A DNA stretch of 64,000 bases from contig VIIQ02000263.1 of assembly GCA_007449985.2 (NCBI GenBank), positions 23,945 to 87,944 of the forward strand. Direction: 5' to 3'. The notes beneath the pieces were generated by a model. That model was not told the DNA's origin, did no database searches, and saw only the letters and a list, made by a program, of their open reading frames with translations. Position 1 is the first letter of the stretch. The number at the start of each line of letters is the position of its first letter. The stretch comes from Desmodesmus armatus (taxonomy: Eukaryota; Chlorophyta; Chlorophyceae; Sphaeropleales; Scenedesmaceae). Shown in pieces: positions 45,901 to 54,268 of the stretch. The translations under genes and the position numbers were made by a program.

Positions 45901-48351
45901 GTCAGGTTGTTCCTGTGTACCACTGCCATACCAGGCGTCTTGCTGTTGCACACTGGCTCTTACACCTGACCGCCTGCCTCAATTAGTGGTTGACAGCGTG
46001 TGACCTTTCAAGGCCGTGCTGAGCAGCAATTATCACCCACCAGGCTGGCACCCCCCTCTCCTGGGTCGTGCGCAGACTCAACAACACACTTGTCTGGGCT
46101 GCTTGAATTAGCGACCCACTACTTCTCTGCCTGCTGCTGCTGCTGCTGCTGCTGCTGGTGTCACTTACATCCCTACCCCTCAGGTGATGAGAACTATGGT
46201 GAGGGCAGCAGCCGTGAGCACGCCGCCCTGGAGCCCCGCCACCTGGGTGGCGTTGCGATCATCGTCAAGAGCTTTGCCCGCATCCACGAGACCAACCTGA
46301 AGAAACAGGGCATGCTGCCACTTACATTCGCAAGTGAGTGCGAACTTGGGCGGGAGGGGGGGTGGAGGTGGAGGTGTCCTGGTAGTTTATTGGGGTGGGG
46401 GGGGTGGCGTGTCGTGCATAAAGTTTGTTTACTCAGCACATCCTGTGGCCGTGTCAGTCGCGCTGATTGTTCAGCTGCAATGCATTACAGTCACAGGATT
46501 TGCTGAGTAAGGGAGTGTTCACTTAGAGCGCATAAACTTACACCTGCGACGTCAGGCTTGTTACGCATGAGTAGAGAGCTTTTCAGTACATAAAAAAATA
46601 TAATCTACCTAGTAGAGCCTCATCGCTGCACATCAATGTTTCGGGTTACATAACCAGGCAAACACACTGTTGCGAAACGAGCAAAGGGCATGCCAGACAG
46701 CTATTATAGATGTTTATGGAACTGTTTGCCCCCACAATGCCCCATGCATTGCGGCTGCAGATTTGCCTTGATCCAGTGCTGTGGTCCACAAGCTCGCTGT
46801 GGAACTGCTCGATTTGTAGACCGTGGATAGCCAAAAGCTCTTGCGAACCTGTTGTTGGTGTGTATTGGACCGTTTTGGCCAAGCCCTTTTAGGCCGAGCG
46901 TGCTGCAGGTGGGCGGAGATAGCCCTAGACTGTGTGGGAAGCTTTTGCTGACTTCAAAACCGATAGGCTTGCTGGAAAAGTGCCCTGGCGCCCTTAAGCC
47001 TGCAGAAAACTGTTTTGTAACACTTTGACTTTGACTTCCCTAAGCCAAAATGGGCTGTAACCGCCCCAGGATACGCCCCCAAATCATCACTTGCTAATTG
47101 GCAACCGTGCCCTGCAGAGTATGCGCTCTAATTCACACCGGGGAGTTAGGCACATTTTTTGGTTGAGTTAGGCGTAAAGCGAGGTTAAACAGTTCAATAA
47201 AAGTGTAACTGATTTGAGTTATGTGGTTTGTATGTCCCCCCGTGCCTCCTGCCGAGATAACTCATGAGCAGCAGCATGGGGTCTTGACTAGGGGTCTGAC
47301 TCCCCAGTTAAGGTTTTCGAACGGCTGAGTTATGCCAAACGCGCGATACAATTATACTATTTGGTGTCATAACTCAATACTTTGCAAAGAGACTCCGCCC
47401 ATATCGCTCTCGTTGTCGAGCACAGCAGATCTTGGTGATGGCAAACAGTAAGGATGCCCAAAAAGGGGGGTCAGGGTGAGGACAGCAAGGCAGGACGCAT
47501 CAAATGGACTGATGATATGCATGAGTTGTTCTATGAAGAAGCAGCGGCCCGTCAGCTGGTGATCAACAATGCAATGACCCGCAGCAGCAGCTGCCCCTGC
47601 TCGAAGCATGGTGTCGACTTGCGGCCGTAGAAGGTGAAATATATTGAGTTAACACGTATATCAAGCGGTTTATACGACGCAATTGAGATAACTCAGCCAC
47701 TCCATTTCGGTGTGAACAGAATCCCAGCAGGGGTGTAGTTAAGCCCCACCCCCGTGTGAACACCCCCTAAACAGCTTCCAGGCTGGTAGGCAGAGGTGAC
47801 GTCCAGTGAAGCAGCGTACACGCATGAAGGCACCCTCTCGGGGCTTTGTTTGCAGCCGTGCTGCCTTGTCTTCAGCATTGTAGCTCAATATATCATTCAT
47901 CAATTGTTTATGTACTGCCCCCCCCCCCTCTCAACACACACAGACCCGTCTGACTACGACAAGATCGACCCCACTGACCGCATCAGCATCATCGGCCTCA
48001 AGGAGTTGGCACCAGGCAGCAGCATCACCCTGCGCGGCAAGCGCAAGGACGGCAGCACATACGACATCCCAGTGCAGCACACATTCAACGACAACCAGGT
48101 GGGTTGAGGGAGTGTGGCTTGCAGGGTCGAAGCTGGCTTGCAGGCTAGCGATTGGCTGGGGTTTTTTTGGGCTGTAAGTGACGCCAGCAGATAGTGCTTA
48201 CGTCGCAAGTTATAGTGCAGTGTTCCTAGCATGATGGGTTCATGCTGTTGCCTGACACACTGCTATTGCTGCCATGTGTGTCCTACAGATCAACTGGTTC
48301 AAGAACGGCTCTGCGCTCAACGCCATGGCCAAGGAGTTCGCCAAGAAGTGA
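25867..48351 (+). CDS. ACH1: Aconitate hydratase, mitochondrial type
   Basis: Catalyses citrate to isocitrate via cis-aconitate in the TCA cycle, using a 4Fe-4S cluster. Exons: 25867-25917 (tentative), 27001-27126, 27454-27498, 27947-28022, 34375-34513, 34790-34925, 36156-36314, 36683-36748, 37106-37220, 38981-39083, 41056-41193, 42560-42686, 42869-42949, 43538-43730, 44163-44260, 44541-44667, 45134-45265, 45535-45657, 46184-46333, 47944-48098, 48289-48351. Every junction from exon 2 on is GT-AG and phase-consistent, giving about 800 residues with no stop. Motifs: GTDSHTPN in exon 7, [11 protein letters not shown] in exon 12, ACGPCIGQW in exon 14 (cluster cysteines near residues 402, 465 and 468; the 63- and 3-residue spacing matches the animal mitochondrial enzyme), and [16 protein letters not shown] in exon 19 with the catalytic serine. 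The proposed first exon ([17 protein letters not shown], phase 0) would start the transit peptide; it is the least certain part. Introns carry G-tracts after donors, C-tracts before acceptors and many echo exons. Confidence 0.95.
28212..28239 (+). repeat. Echo of aconitase exon 4 end with donor
   Basis: GGTGTCAGCTACCTCAACCT and GAGGCCAG|GTGGGT repeats the end of exon 4 (GVSYLKLRP) with one base change, 217 bp downstream. The intron that follows is also partly repeated (CCCAGG...GAGCGGG...GTGACAGATTGCTGCGCA at about 28115 and 28395). Confidence 0.85.
28800..29660 (+). repeat. Intron 4 tandem duplication, about 560-bp period
   Basis: 28808-29033 and 29370-29660 share GCATCCACATTCTG with CACAC, CACCAGCAGCCTCGAGGCCT versus TACCAGCAGGCTTGAGGCCT, AACCTGCAG and GGGCAATTG, each ending in a long G-tract. 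Confidence 0.7.
29757..31010 (+). repeat. Six-copy intronic tandem repeat, 230-280 bp
   Basis: Copies near 29757, 30022, 30124, 30354, 30604 and 30881 share a TGTCAAATGCACTTCGACCC-like start, TTGGACCAG...GGTCCC, GGTGACATCAGCA, a TTGCTGGCAGGTAACGGC segment and GGTCTGGTTGGGGCC. Each full unit carries an internal CAGGTAAC that looks like a donor. No long open frame is maintained. Confidence 0.75.
31560..32140 (+). repeat. Three-copy intronic repeat, about 200 bp
   Basis: Units near 31600, 31825 and 31998 share AGGAGGCACC with ACTGCAGGGCACCCTGC, ATTGGGGGTTG-like sequence and GACAGGGTAGCC. Related GGGCCACCACTGCTGGGCAC segments recur at 32676 and 33308. Confidence 0.65.
32330..34360 (+). repeat. 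Nested duplications in the last third of intron 4
   Basis: Segments near 32390, 32900 and 34010 repeat GCCCACCTGGCCTGCCA...ACACA with GCACAGCACA and a TGTGGCTGTGTGTGCTGG start. At 33083-33105, after a C-tract, AGACCATGTGGCTATG copies the acceptor and first bases of exon 5 (AGACCGTGTGGCTATG at 34373). So intron 4 includes an acceptor-side echo of exon 5. Confidence 0.65.
33810..33905. other. Imperfect intronic hairpin
   Basis: 33833-33846 (TTGAGCAGGTGATG) is perfectly complementary to 33877-33890; outer pairing (GTGGGCA...GGCACTT) extends it with bulges. Loop 30 nt. Confidence 0.5.
35594..35716. other. Near-perfect 36-bp hairpin in aconitase intron 6
   Basis: Arm 35594-35629 pairs with 35681-35716 with one G-U pair and one mismatch in 36. 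A nested stem uses the same 5' arm: 35602-35621 also pairs with the segment ending at 35679, and AAGAGCG/CGCTCTT (about 35634-35650) closes a 3-nt GGA loop. The 3' arm is therefore duplicated and two foldings compete. Part of the stem is (CTG)4, but AATCAATCAC and the outer CCACCGC are not simple-sequence. Confidence 0.75.
36406..36465 (+). repeat. Echo of aconitase exon 7 end with donor
   Basis: GATGTGATGGCAGGACTGCC continuing ATGGGAGCTCAAGGCACCTAAG|GTAAGG copies the exon 7 end at 36314 ([14 protein letters not shown]) with two synonymous-type differences. It lies 92-151 bp downstream after a G-tract, keeps the frame, and its donor fits the consensus better than the original (AAG|GTGGGT). 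Confidence 0.9.
37460..38770 (+). repeat. Paired duplications in aconitase intron 9
   Basis: GGCTTTCCTAGTTGTGCCA (37500), GGCCTTCCTGGTTTTGCCAG (37756) and a shorter third copy (37920) share CACAGCTTGGGACGATCAG and GCCTGTTGGT. Separately, 38105-38270 and 38550-38700 share CAGCAGCT...CACATCACCGGCCT and a CACTGGTTGCA...GGTTGC segment. Confidence 0.7.
39340..40700 (+). repeat. Four-copy tandem repeat in aconitase intron 10
   Basis: Units begin GATGGTTGGGCACTGGGGC or a close variant at about 39349, 39749, 40165 and 40530, and share GCATGCAGC, GCAGTGC and GCTGGTGGTGCTGCGAAGC-like sequence. Units contain G-tracts. No protein frame is conserved. Confidence 0.75.
40921..41010 (+). repeat. Echo of aconitase exon 11 5' half with acceptor
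   Basis: C-tract, GTGTAG, then a copy of the first 80 or so bases of exon 11. It reads [20 protein letters not shown] against [20 protein letters not shown] in the real exon (41056), in frame and without a stop, then stops at the next C-tract. No donor is present, so it cannot be a cassette exon as it stands. Confidence 0.9.
41463..41520. other. Intronic hairpin (23-bp stem)
   Basis: 41463-41485 (GTGCTGAGGTCACACAGCCA...) pairs with 41498-41520 with three mismatches and a 12-nt loop, in aconitase intron 11. Not simple-sequence. Confidence 0.65.
41595..41700 (+). repeat. Dispersed 106-bp intronic repeat, copy 2
   Basis: Partner of 18075-18180; same orientation relative to the host gene. Lies about 75 bp after the 41463-41520 hairpin. 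Confidence 0.75.
43145..43366 (+). repeat. Foldback repeat, copy 1 (aconitase intron 13)
   Basis: Contains 43221-43239 (CACCAGCAAGTCGTCTGGT), complementary to 43341-43359 with one mismatch in 19; pairing extends imperfectly inward. Shares GTCAGTGTGCAC, CACCAGCAAG and GCACAGGAGGGGC with copy 2 at 45724-45962. Confidence 0.6.
43904..43978 (+). repeat. Echo of aconitase exon 14 end with donor
   Basis: AATGATGGCAACCCTGCCAC through GCCATTGCAG|GTACGA copies the exon 14 end at 43730 ([20 protein letters not shown]). It reads the same peptide with one change (H to T) and keeps the donor, inside a tandem duplication of about 248 bp that also repeats upstream intron sequence. Confidence 0.9.
44963..44997 (+). 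repeat. Echo of aconitase exon 17 5' end
   Basis: After CCTCAG, GTGACGACATCCACGACACT then GCCATCCA copies the first 30 or so bases of exon 17 (45134). The copy is followed by CTTTCAG|GTTT, a weak possible donor. Surrounding intron (CTGTGCTGC...) is also duplicated. Confidence 0.8.
45724..45962 (+). repeat. Foldback repeat, copy 2 (aconitase intron 18)
   Basis: CAGTGTGCACCAGCAAG (from 45803) pairs with CTTGCTGTTGCACACTG (to about 45957) with one mismatch; partial pairing continues inward. Homologous over about 220 bp to the intron 13 element, also in sense orientation. Confidence 0.6.
46500..47800. other. Compositionally different insert in aconitase intron 19
   Basis: This part of intron 19 has no C or G tracts of the kind seen elsewhere (one GGGGGG near 47465 apart), is more AT-rich, and carries repeated TGAGTTA/TAACTCA heptamers in both orientations (about 47212, 47261, 47325, 47373, 47646 and 47692). 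It holds the small frame at 47454-47630. An old transposon insertion is possible; no terminal repeats were identified. Confidence 0.35.
47454..47630 (+). CDS. 58-residue frame with SANT/Myb-like stretch
   Basis: ATG-to-TAG frame of 58 codons inside aconitase intron 19. It reads [14 protein letters not shown] then [19 protein letters not shown]. The K-W-T-x-x-M-x-x-L-F pattern resembles the first helix of Myb/SANT-like domains found in some transposon-encoded proteins. Too short to be a whole domain, so a transposon remnant or chance frame are the alternatives. No promoter evidence. Confidence 0.25.
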   Translation: MPKKGGQGEDSKAGRIKWTDDMHELFYEEAAARQLVINNAMTRSSSCPCSKHGVDLRP

Positions 48352-49090
48352 AGCGGTTGATCGTGGATCAAACAGCAGCAGTTATCATGGCCCGTGGGAG
48401 TCACCAGCGCATTGGCAGCGACGGCAGCAGCCCACAGCAAATGCTGGGCGGACCACCGCAGCAGCTGCCAGTATTGTGGGGTTGTATTGGTGGCCTTTCA
48501 GGGCATGGCTGTGTGCAGGAATGGTCAGCCTTGCTTCGTGTGTGTTGTGGACGTGCAGTGTATTGTTGAGGTGTGTTGCATCCACACCACACCACACCAC
48601 ACAGTCACTACAGTGTGTAGTTGGTTGGTTGCCAGTTATTTGCAGCTGCATCAGTTGACGCCACCAGCTTGCCAACCTGGCTTGTGTGTTGGTATGTGGT
48701 TGAGCTGTCACATCAACTGGTGCCTTGTGAGGGGCTTTGCTTGTGTGAACTTCAGCACAGCTCGTAGCTTGTCTGGTAATAGCAGTGATGTGTGGCACAC
48801 TATGTAGTATGTCATCACGGCCGTGGCTGGCACATTGCAGCAGCGTGAGAGTCTTCCAGTCAGAAGGATATTGAGATACGATTGGTTGTCGAGGGTGCAA
48901 GCAGCTACCTCGTTGGTGCAGGTCGGTTGGTAATGGGAGATTGACGTATGATTGGGCGGTTGCAGGGATTGTGGTGTGTGAAGGGCATACAGTGTTTCCT
49001 TCTGCACCAGAGCTGCACACATCATTCACTTTGTGCACCCTTGACACAGCAGGAGGCGGGGTGGCGGTTTGGCCACACATGTGTGGTGCA

Positions 49091-49095
49091 TGTAA
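49091..49095 (+). terminator. Candidate TGTAA for aconitase
   Basis: First TGTAA found after the aconitase stop at 48351, giving a 3' UTR of about 0.74 kb. It lies inside the segment duplicated at 53 kb and overlaps the 3' region of the convergent LRR pseudogene. Confidence 0.3.
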
Positions 49096-49396
49096 CCTAT
49101 GTGCAGCGCCTACTGTTGCTGTCCTGCAGTAGTTGGCGTTTGCGCTGTTTCTTTTGCCAGCAGTGCGTCATGATGCTTTTAGGTTGTTGCAGGTGACCCA
49201 AGGCTTGAATGTAGTGCTTGGTGTTGCTGTCAGGGCACGGCATTTGGCGCTGGGAAGGCGTCCATGCAATGCAACATTGGTGCATGGATGTAACTGTGTA
49301 CCTACCAATTGGTGACAAGAGATGTGTCTGAGGCAACTTGTGCAGATTAGTGATTACGTCAAACCATGTTGCTTTCCCATTTCTCATACATCGATG

Positions 49397-49401
49397 TTAC
49401 A
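49397..49401 (-). terminator. Candidate TGTAA, LRR copy 1
   Basis: TTACA on the plus strand about 590 bp after the LRR copy 1 stop; conserved at 53613-53617 in the duplicated flank of copy 2. Confidence 0.4.
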
Positions 49402-49990
49402 AGTGCCAAACTTTGCTATGCAGCAGTAGTACTGCACACTAGGCAAACAGCCAATCATGGAAAGTGGCCACAAGCGGAGCACCAGTACTGACTCCAGTCA
49501 AACCTCAACGGCAGCTCAGCACGCAACTGCTGCTGCCGCCTGTGGCTCACATCTTGGCTGCATATCAACCTGATTCTGACAGCACCTCATCTGCGGTAAC
49601 CAGCAGCTGCATTGCGGCTGCTGCTGCGAAGATAACACAACGGATATTCCTGCATCAGCACAGCAAAGGGCAGCAGCACCAGCACAACCAAGTCGCATAT
49701 CAGCACATGGAGTACACCATGCAAGATCTGTGGGCAGGGCGCAACAAGAGAAGAACAACGCACATGACCAGCAGGGATGGGCTACACATGTGGAGTTAGG
49801 TCACTCGTAGCCTGACGGACAGGCCACACTGGAAATGCACTCCCAAGGGGAAAGGTGGCAGGTTTGCTTGCCTTCCACACCGTGCAGGTGTACCACATAG
49901 CCAAAAACGCATGATGACGGAAGCCGGGGGGGGGGGGCACCTACCTGCAAGTACCAGGAACAGACACAGGGGTACCGTACGCTTGAACCG

Positions 49991-51784
49991 TCACTCTGCC
50001 AGTCCTGCAGCAGCTTCCTGCGTCACAAGCGGGTCACTGTGGTCAAGGTGCAGCCGCAGCAGCTGGCGCCACACATGCTCCGCTCCATGCCACTGCACCA
50101 AACAAAACAACAGCAGACGTAGCAGGCAACACCAGCTATTCAGGCGCATGACGCACACTTCCATCACTCAGTGCCACATTGTGAGTCAAGGCTTTGCCGT
50201 ACCCCATGCAGAATGGGTGCTCTTACCATGGCCCCAAGCAGCCTTGAGGGGGTTTACATGCAATTACCAACTTTCATGTTGGTGAAAACAACACAAATAC
50301 ATGTTGACAACTGTTGTTGACGCAAGACATTTCAGCAAAGCCCTTGCAATACCAACTCATGACAAGCATGCATGGGATGAAGTTGGCCCATCAGCACCCT
50401 TCAGCAGCTAGTAGCGCGAAATACAGGCACCGCGTCACGCAACAGTTGACAAGAGGAGGCAAACTCACCTCATCAACCAACCAAGGTCTCCTTGAAAGTC
50501 CTTGAAACCTACCAGTGCAAATCAGTTCGGTCAACTGCTTGAGCTTTGTGAATGGCAATAGTGACCCTTCGTCGGGGGTGCCATTACACAAAGCTGTCAG
50601 CTGTGCAATCGCACCCACATGTATCGCACCCTCCCACCCTGTGGCATAGTCTTGCAGGTCGCAGGTCAGCTTGTGTAGGCTGCTGAGCTGCTTCAGTGGG
50701 GCCAACATCGCTGCGTTGAACATCGAGGAAGACACGTCTAGAGATTGCAGGGCAGGGCAAAAGCTGACAAGCAGGCTGCCATCAGGGGCTGGGGCAGCCA
50801 GGCGGTGAGGTGGCTGCTGGGCAAAGGTGATGCACAGATCCTGCAGGTGTGGCAGCTGTCTACCAGCAGGAAACACGTGCTGCCACACACCGGCTGGCAG
50901 GCTGCAGGAAGAGATGCTGAGCCTCAGCACGGTGCTGCAGCTTGCTGCTGGCTATCAGCGCTGAGAAGGCCGCAAGGGCAGGGACCTCATCGTAAAACAT
51001 ATCCCAAAGGTCCAGCTGAGTCAGGAGCTGCAGGGGCTGTAGCTGCGACAACAACTGTGCTGCTGGCGGCGGTGGTTTGGGGTTTTCATCCCAAGTCCTC
51101 ACCGGCTCCAGTTACAGCTGGCGTAGCTTTGACTTGCCAGCCAAGACGGCTGGCTCAAACATGAGACCCCCCCAGCTCCAACTTTGTGAGACAACACACG
51201 CCTGACAGCATGGCAGCAGTGATGCTACCTAGTGCTCAAGATTCCTCTCCTTCAAGTCATGCAAGGCAAGGTCCTCTAGTCCAGTCAGCAGGGATAGCGT
51301 AGGTGCCAACCCCCTCAGCACCGTCAAGCAGCACGCAGGAACGAAGCGACAAGCGCTTGAGGGCATGTGTCCCAGCAGCAGCTCTCAGCACGCCCGCAAA
51401 GCCGCTGCCTGGCTGTAGCTGAAGCTGCAGGCCCCCAAGCTCCAAACTGCTCAGCTTCAGGAGAGGGGGGAGCTCGTACAAAGAAGCTGTGGCAGGAATT
51501 GTCCTGTCAATGCTGCAATCAAGACTGACACTGTGGACACCATGCCCATGCTTCTCCAAGTATCAAATAACGCTGTCAACCCTATGCTGTCCATGGCGCC
51601 GTACGAGGATGCTGCTGAGTGCTGCCACAACTGCCTGGTGCAGCCTGCTGTGAGCTCTTGCTGCACTGAACAGGGTAACCCGGTCAAGATCAGTGGTGAC
51701 TGCGCAGCACTCCATCACTGCCAGTAGGCAAGCATCTGGAAGCTCCAGCAGCGGAAAGTGCGGTGCTGACTCCTTCCCTGACAT
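49991..51784 (-). pseudogene. F-box-like/LRR protein, copy 1, decayed
   Basis: Starts MSGKESAPHF and carries the F-box-like LLELPDACLLAVMECC with LFSAARAHSRLHQ, then leucine-rich repeats (LSSLELGGLQLQLQPG). Lesions relative to the paralogues: TGA at 51563-51565 where copy 2 has Tyr; a frame change before MFEPAVLAGKSKL; TAA where copy 2 has Trp (LRQL*LEP); one extra base between ASSKLQ and VLRLSISSC near 50935. The second exon ends GATGAG|GTGAGT (50469). The last exon 50092-49991 is intact and encodes AEHVWRQLLRLHLDHSDP to AGLAE and TGA. Two of the lesions are substitutions, so sequencing indels alone cannot explain them. F-box/LRR proteins usually select substrates for ubiquitin ligases; for this family that is inference. 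Confidence 0.8.
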
Positions 51785-53018
51785 TGGGGGTCACCTGCGG
51801 CAGCCAGGGCAGCAACTTTGGGACGTGGGCTGTGATTACACATCGTCGAAACGATTTGAGGGGCTGGGAAGGGTTACAAGACCCCAAACCAACAACAGCA
51901 GCGGCAGGCAAGGACTGCTCAGCAGAAGTGAACAAGCAGCACTAGTGCTGCTCCTGGTCAGCACACCAACATGCAAGCAGAAACCTGCCTGCAGTGAGCA
52001 TACCTGCGGGTGTCAAACCCTACTAGTATGCTGAATAATGCCAGCCAGATATAGACGGGTCCTTGTTTTCGGCAGAAGTGGCGGGTGGGGACTGTTTTGG
52101 ACTTGACTTCCACGAGGCTTCAAGCATCCACCCGAAACTCTGCTGAGACAATCACGCATAATTGATAGAGACAACAGTCACATCGTTCAGAATGCACTGC
52201 AGTGTGTGAGTCAGTTGCGGCAGTTGCACCTTTGAAAAAAACAGTTGCCAACAGCGGCTGTTGAAGTTGTATCAGGCATGTAGCTGCACGCAAGGTAACG
52301 TAAGGGGATAGGAAAGCGTTGAGATGACGGTCATAGCCATGTGCAGCCTGCCACATGACAGCACCTTGACCCACTGCGCATGTGCTGACCATGACCTGCG
52401 CAGGACATCTGGCCACCATGCTGGCTGGCACAGCAAAGCTGCTTTCCACTCGAGTGCACCCACATGCATATATGCACGTTGAACAAGTTCCCAACCACTT
52501 CAAGCTGCAGTAAGCCTGCTTAGGCCCTGACCTACTATGTGTAGCGCAGAAGTGTGTCAGTGCCCACGGTGGAGGGCCCATAACCGCCATCACACTGCCA
52601 GTTGATCACCCTGACATCACCCGGTTGGCTCTCACATCTTCTTTACATCAAATGCACGCAGGTAAAGGTTTATTTGTTGAAAAACGCAAGGGAGATCACA
52701 TGCGCAGCAGCAGCTGTAGGGCTTGTTCGTTTTGGCAGCGTCGCTGCTGCATACAATGCTATCAACTGCTGCCCAAACGACCGAGCCTGCACTTTCTGAG
52801 TCACACACCGAATGCATGTGAAAGACACGGCTGCGGCCGCTCCTGCCTTCTGCCTAGCACACCTCACAGCGGGGCCTGATTGCACAGACAACTTGTCTAG
52901 TGTGTGGGTGGGGGGGGGGGGCACTCCAGTTGCACTGCGTCATCTGTTGTTGAGCATGTGTGATATCTATTGCCTTGTGGAATTGGTGGGCCTCCCCCCA
53001 TAGCAGCAAGCTTTGATG
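51785..53018. other. Stretch without confident gene
   Basis: 5' side of LRR copy 1. One minus-strand open frame (52593-52120, 157 codons, starts MMAVMGPPPWALTHF) has no recognisable domain or splice signal and is not called. A G-tract lies at about 52909-52920. Confidence 0.4.
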
Positions 53019-54000
53019 GTCAAGCCTTGAGGGTGGAAGCAGATCTCTCGTTAGTGCAGGCCAAGTTCTGATGGAGCTCGACGTATGATCTCACGGTTGC
53101 TGAAGACAGGGGTTGTGGTGAGTGGAAGGAGTTCCAATGATCCTTCCAGGCTCTGCACCACCGTAGCTAGCGGCTAGCTGCCCACATACATCACTTTGCC
53201 AAATGATGTGGTATCCTTGACACAGTAAGACGCAGAGCGGCTGTTTGGCAACACATGTGTAATGCCGTAGCCTATATGCAGTGCCTGCTGCTGCCGTCAT
53301 GTAGTAGCTGGCGTTCAACGAAAAGGGCGGCCCTTTTCTTTTTGCTGGCAGTCTCTCAGGAAGCTGTTTGGGTCATTACGTGTGACCCGTGGCATGGCTT
53401 GAATGTAGTGCTTGGTGTTGGTGGTTGTCAAGGCATTGGGCATTGGAAGGCGTTCATGGAGTTCAGCACGCAAGAATGGTACATGGGTGTAACTCTACCA
53501 GATGACAACAGAATTGCAACTGACTAAGGTATGCCATACCAGTGGTGAGACCACTTTCAAACCATGATGCGGTCTCCCTTTTTGTATAGTGATGTGACAA
53601 ATATAATATATGTTACAAGTATCCACAACCCCCATTCAGCAGTAGCACTGCATTCCAGGCAAACAACCACTCAATGCAGGTGGCCACGTGGGCTTCCAGA
53701 TTGCAGAGCACAACAGCTGACTCACAAACCCAGCTCAGCAAAAACGTGCAGGAACCAACTGCGTTTGCTGCATGTGGCTCGCATGGTGGGCTGCTCCTAC
53801 AGCCTTAGTTGCCGCTCCAGTCATCAACAGATGTGTTGCAGTTGTTGCTGCTTAGTTGATACCAACAACACACCTGCATCAGCACGGTAAGTATCGAGGG
53901 GCAGCAGCACCAGCACAACAAACACACCACCTCAGCACAACACCCACAATATGCAGGCAGGGCATCCAAGCACACAAGATCAAGCCATGTTTTGCAAGCT
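53019..54000. repeat. Segmental duplication, copy 2
   Basis: Homologue of 48880-49800; 3' flank of LRR copy 2. Copy-specific indels (for example an added AAAAGGGCGGCCCTTTTC near 53320) show the duplication is not recent. Confidence 0.8.
53613..53617 (-). terminator. Candidate TGTAA, LRR copy 2
   Basis: TTACA on the plus strand about 650 bp past the copy 2 stop, at the position homologous to 49397-49401. Confidence 0.4.
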
Positions 54001-54268
54001 CACATGAATGTGGCAAGTGGTGTGGGGAAACCCACACCCTACAGGACTTGGCACACAAAATATGCACCCGTGGATGCTTGCGCGCAGGTATGCTTCCATT
54101 TGTACCGCACATCGAACACTGCCAGGCTGAGCATGTGATCCGGGAAGCCGGGGCTGGTGGCAACGGCTGTTGACACGGCTTGTCAACTATTGTCACACTT
54201 GACCCTGACACATGGTGTCACCTGGAAGCGTGCAGCTGCATCTTCACCACAAGGTTGTCACTCTGCCA

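Larger units (their letters stand above)
48880..49800. repeat. Segmental duplication, copy 1
   Basis: Aligns collinearly, with indels, to 53019-54000. Shared landmarks: GACGTATGAT, ACACATGTGT, GCTTGAATGTAGTGCTTGGT, GGAAGGCGT, CAAACCATG, GTTACAAGT and AGGCAAACA. It is the 3' flank of LRR copy 1, so the duplicated unit comprised LRR gene plus flank. Confidence 0.8.

Noticed and set aside
52120..52593. 157-codon minus-strand frame
   Set aside because: No homology, domain or splice context; amino-acid pattern looks random.
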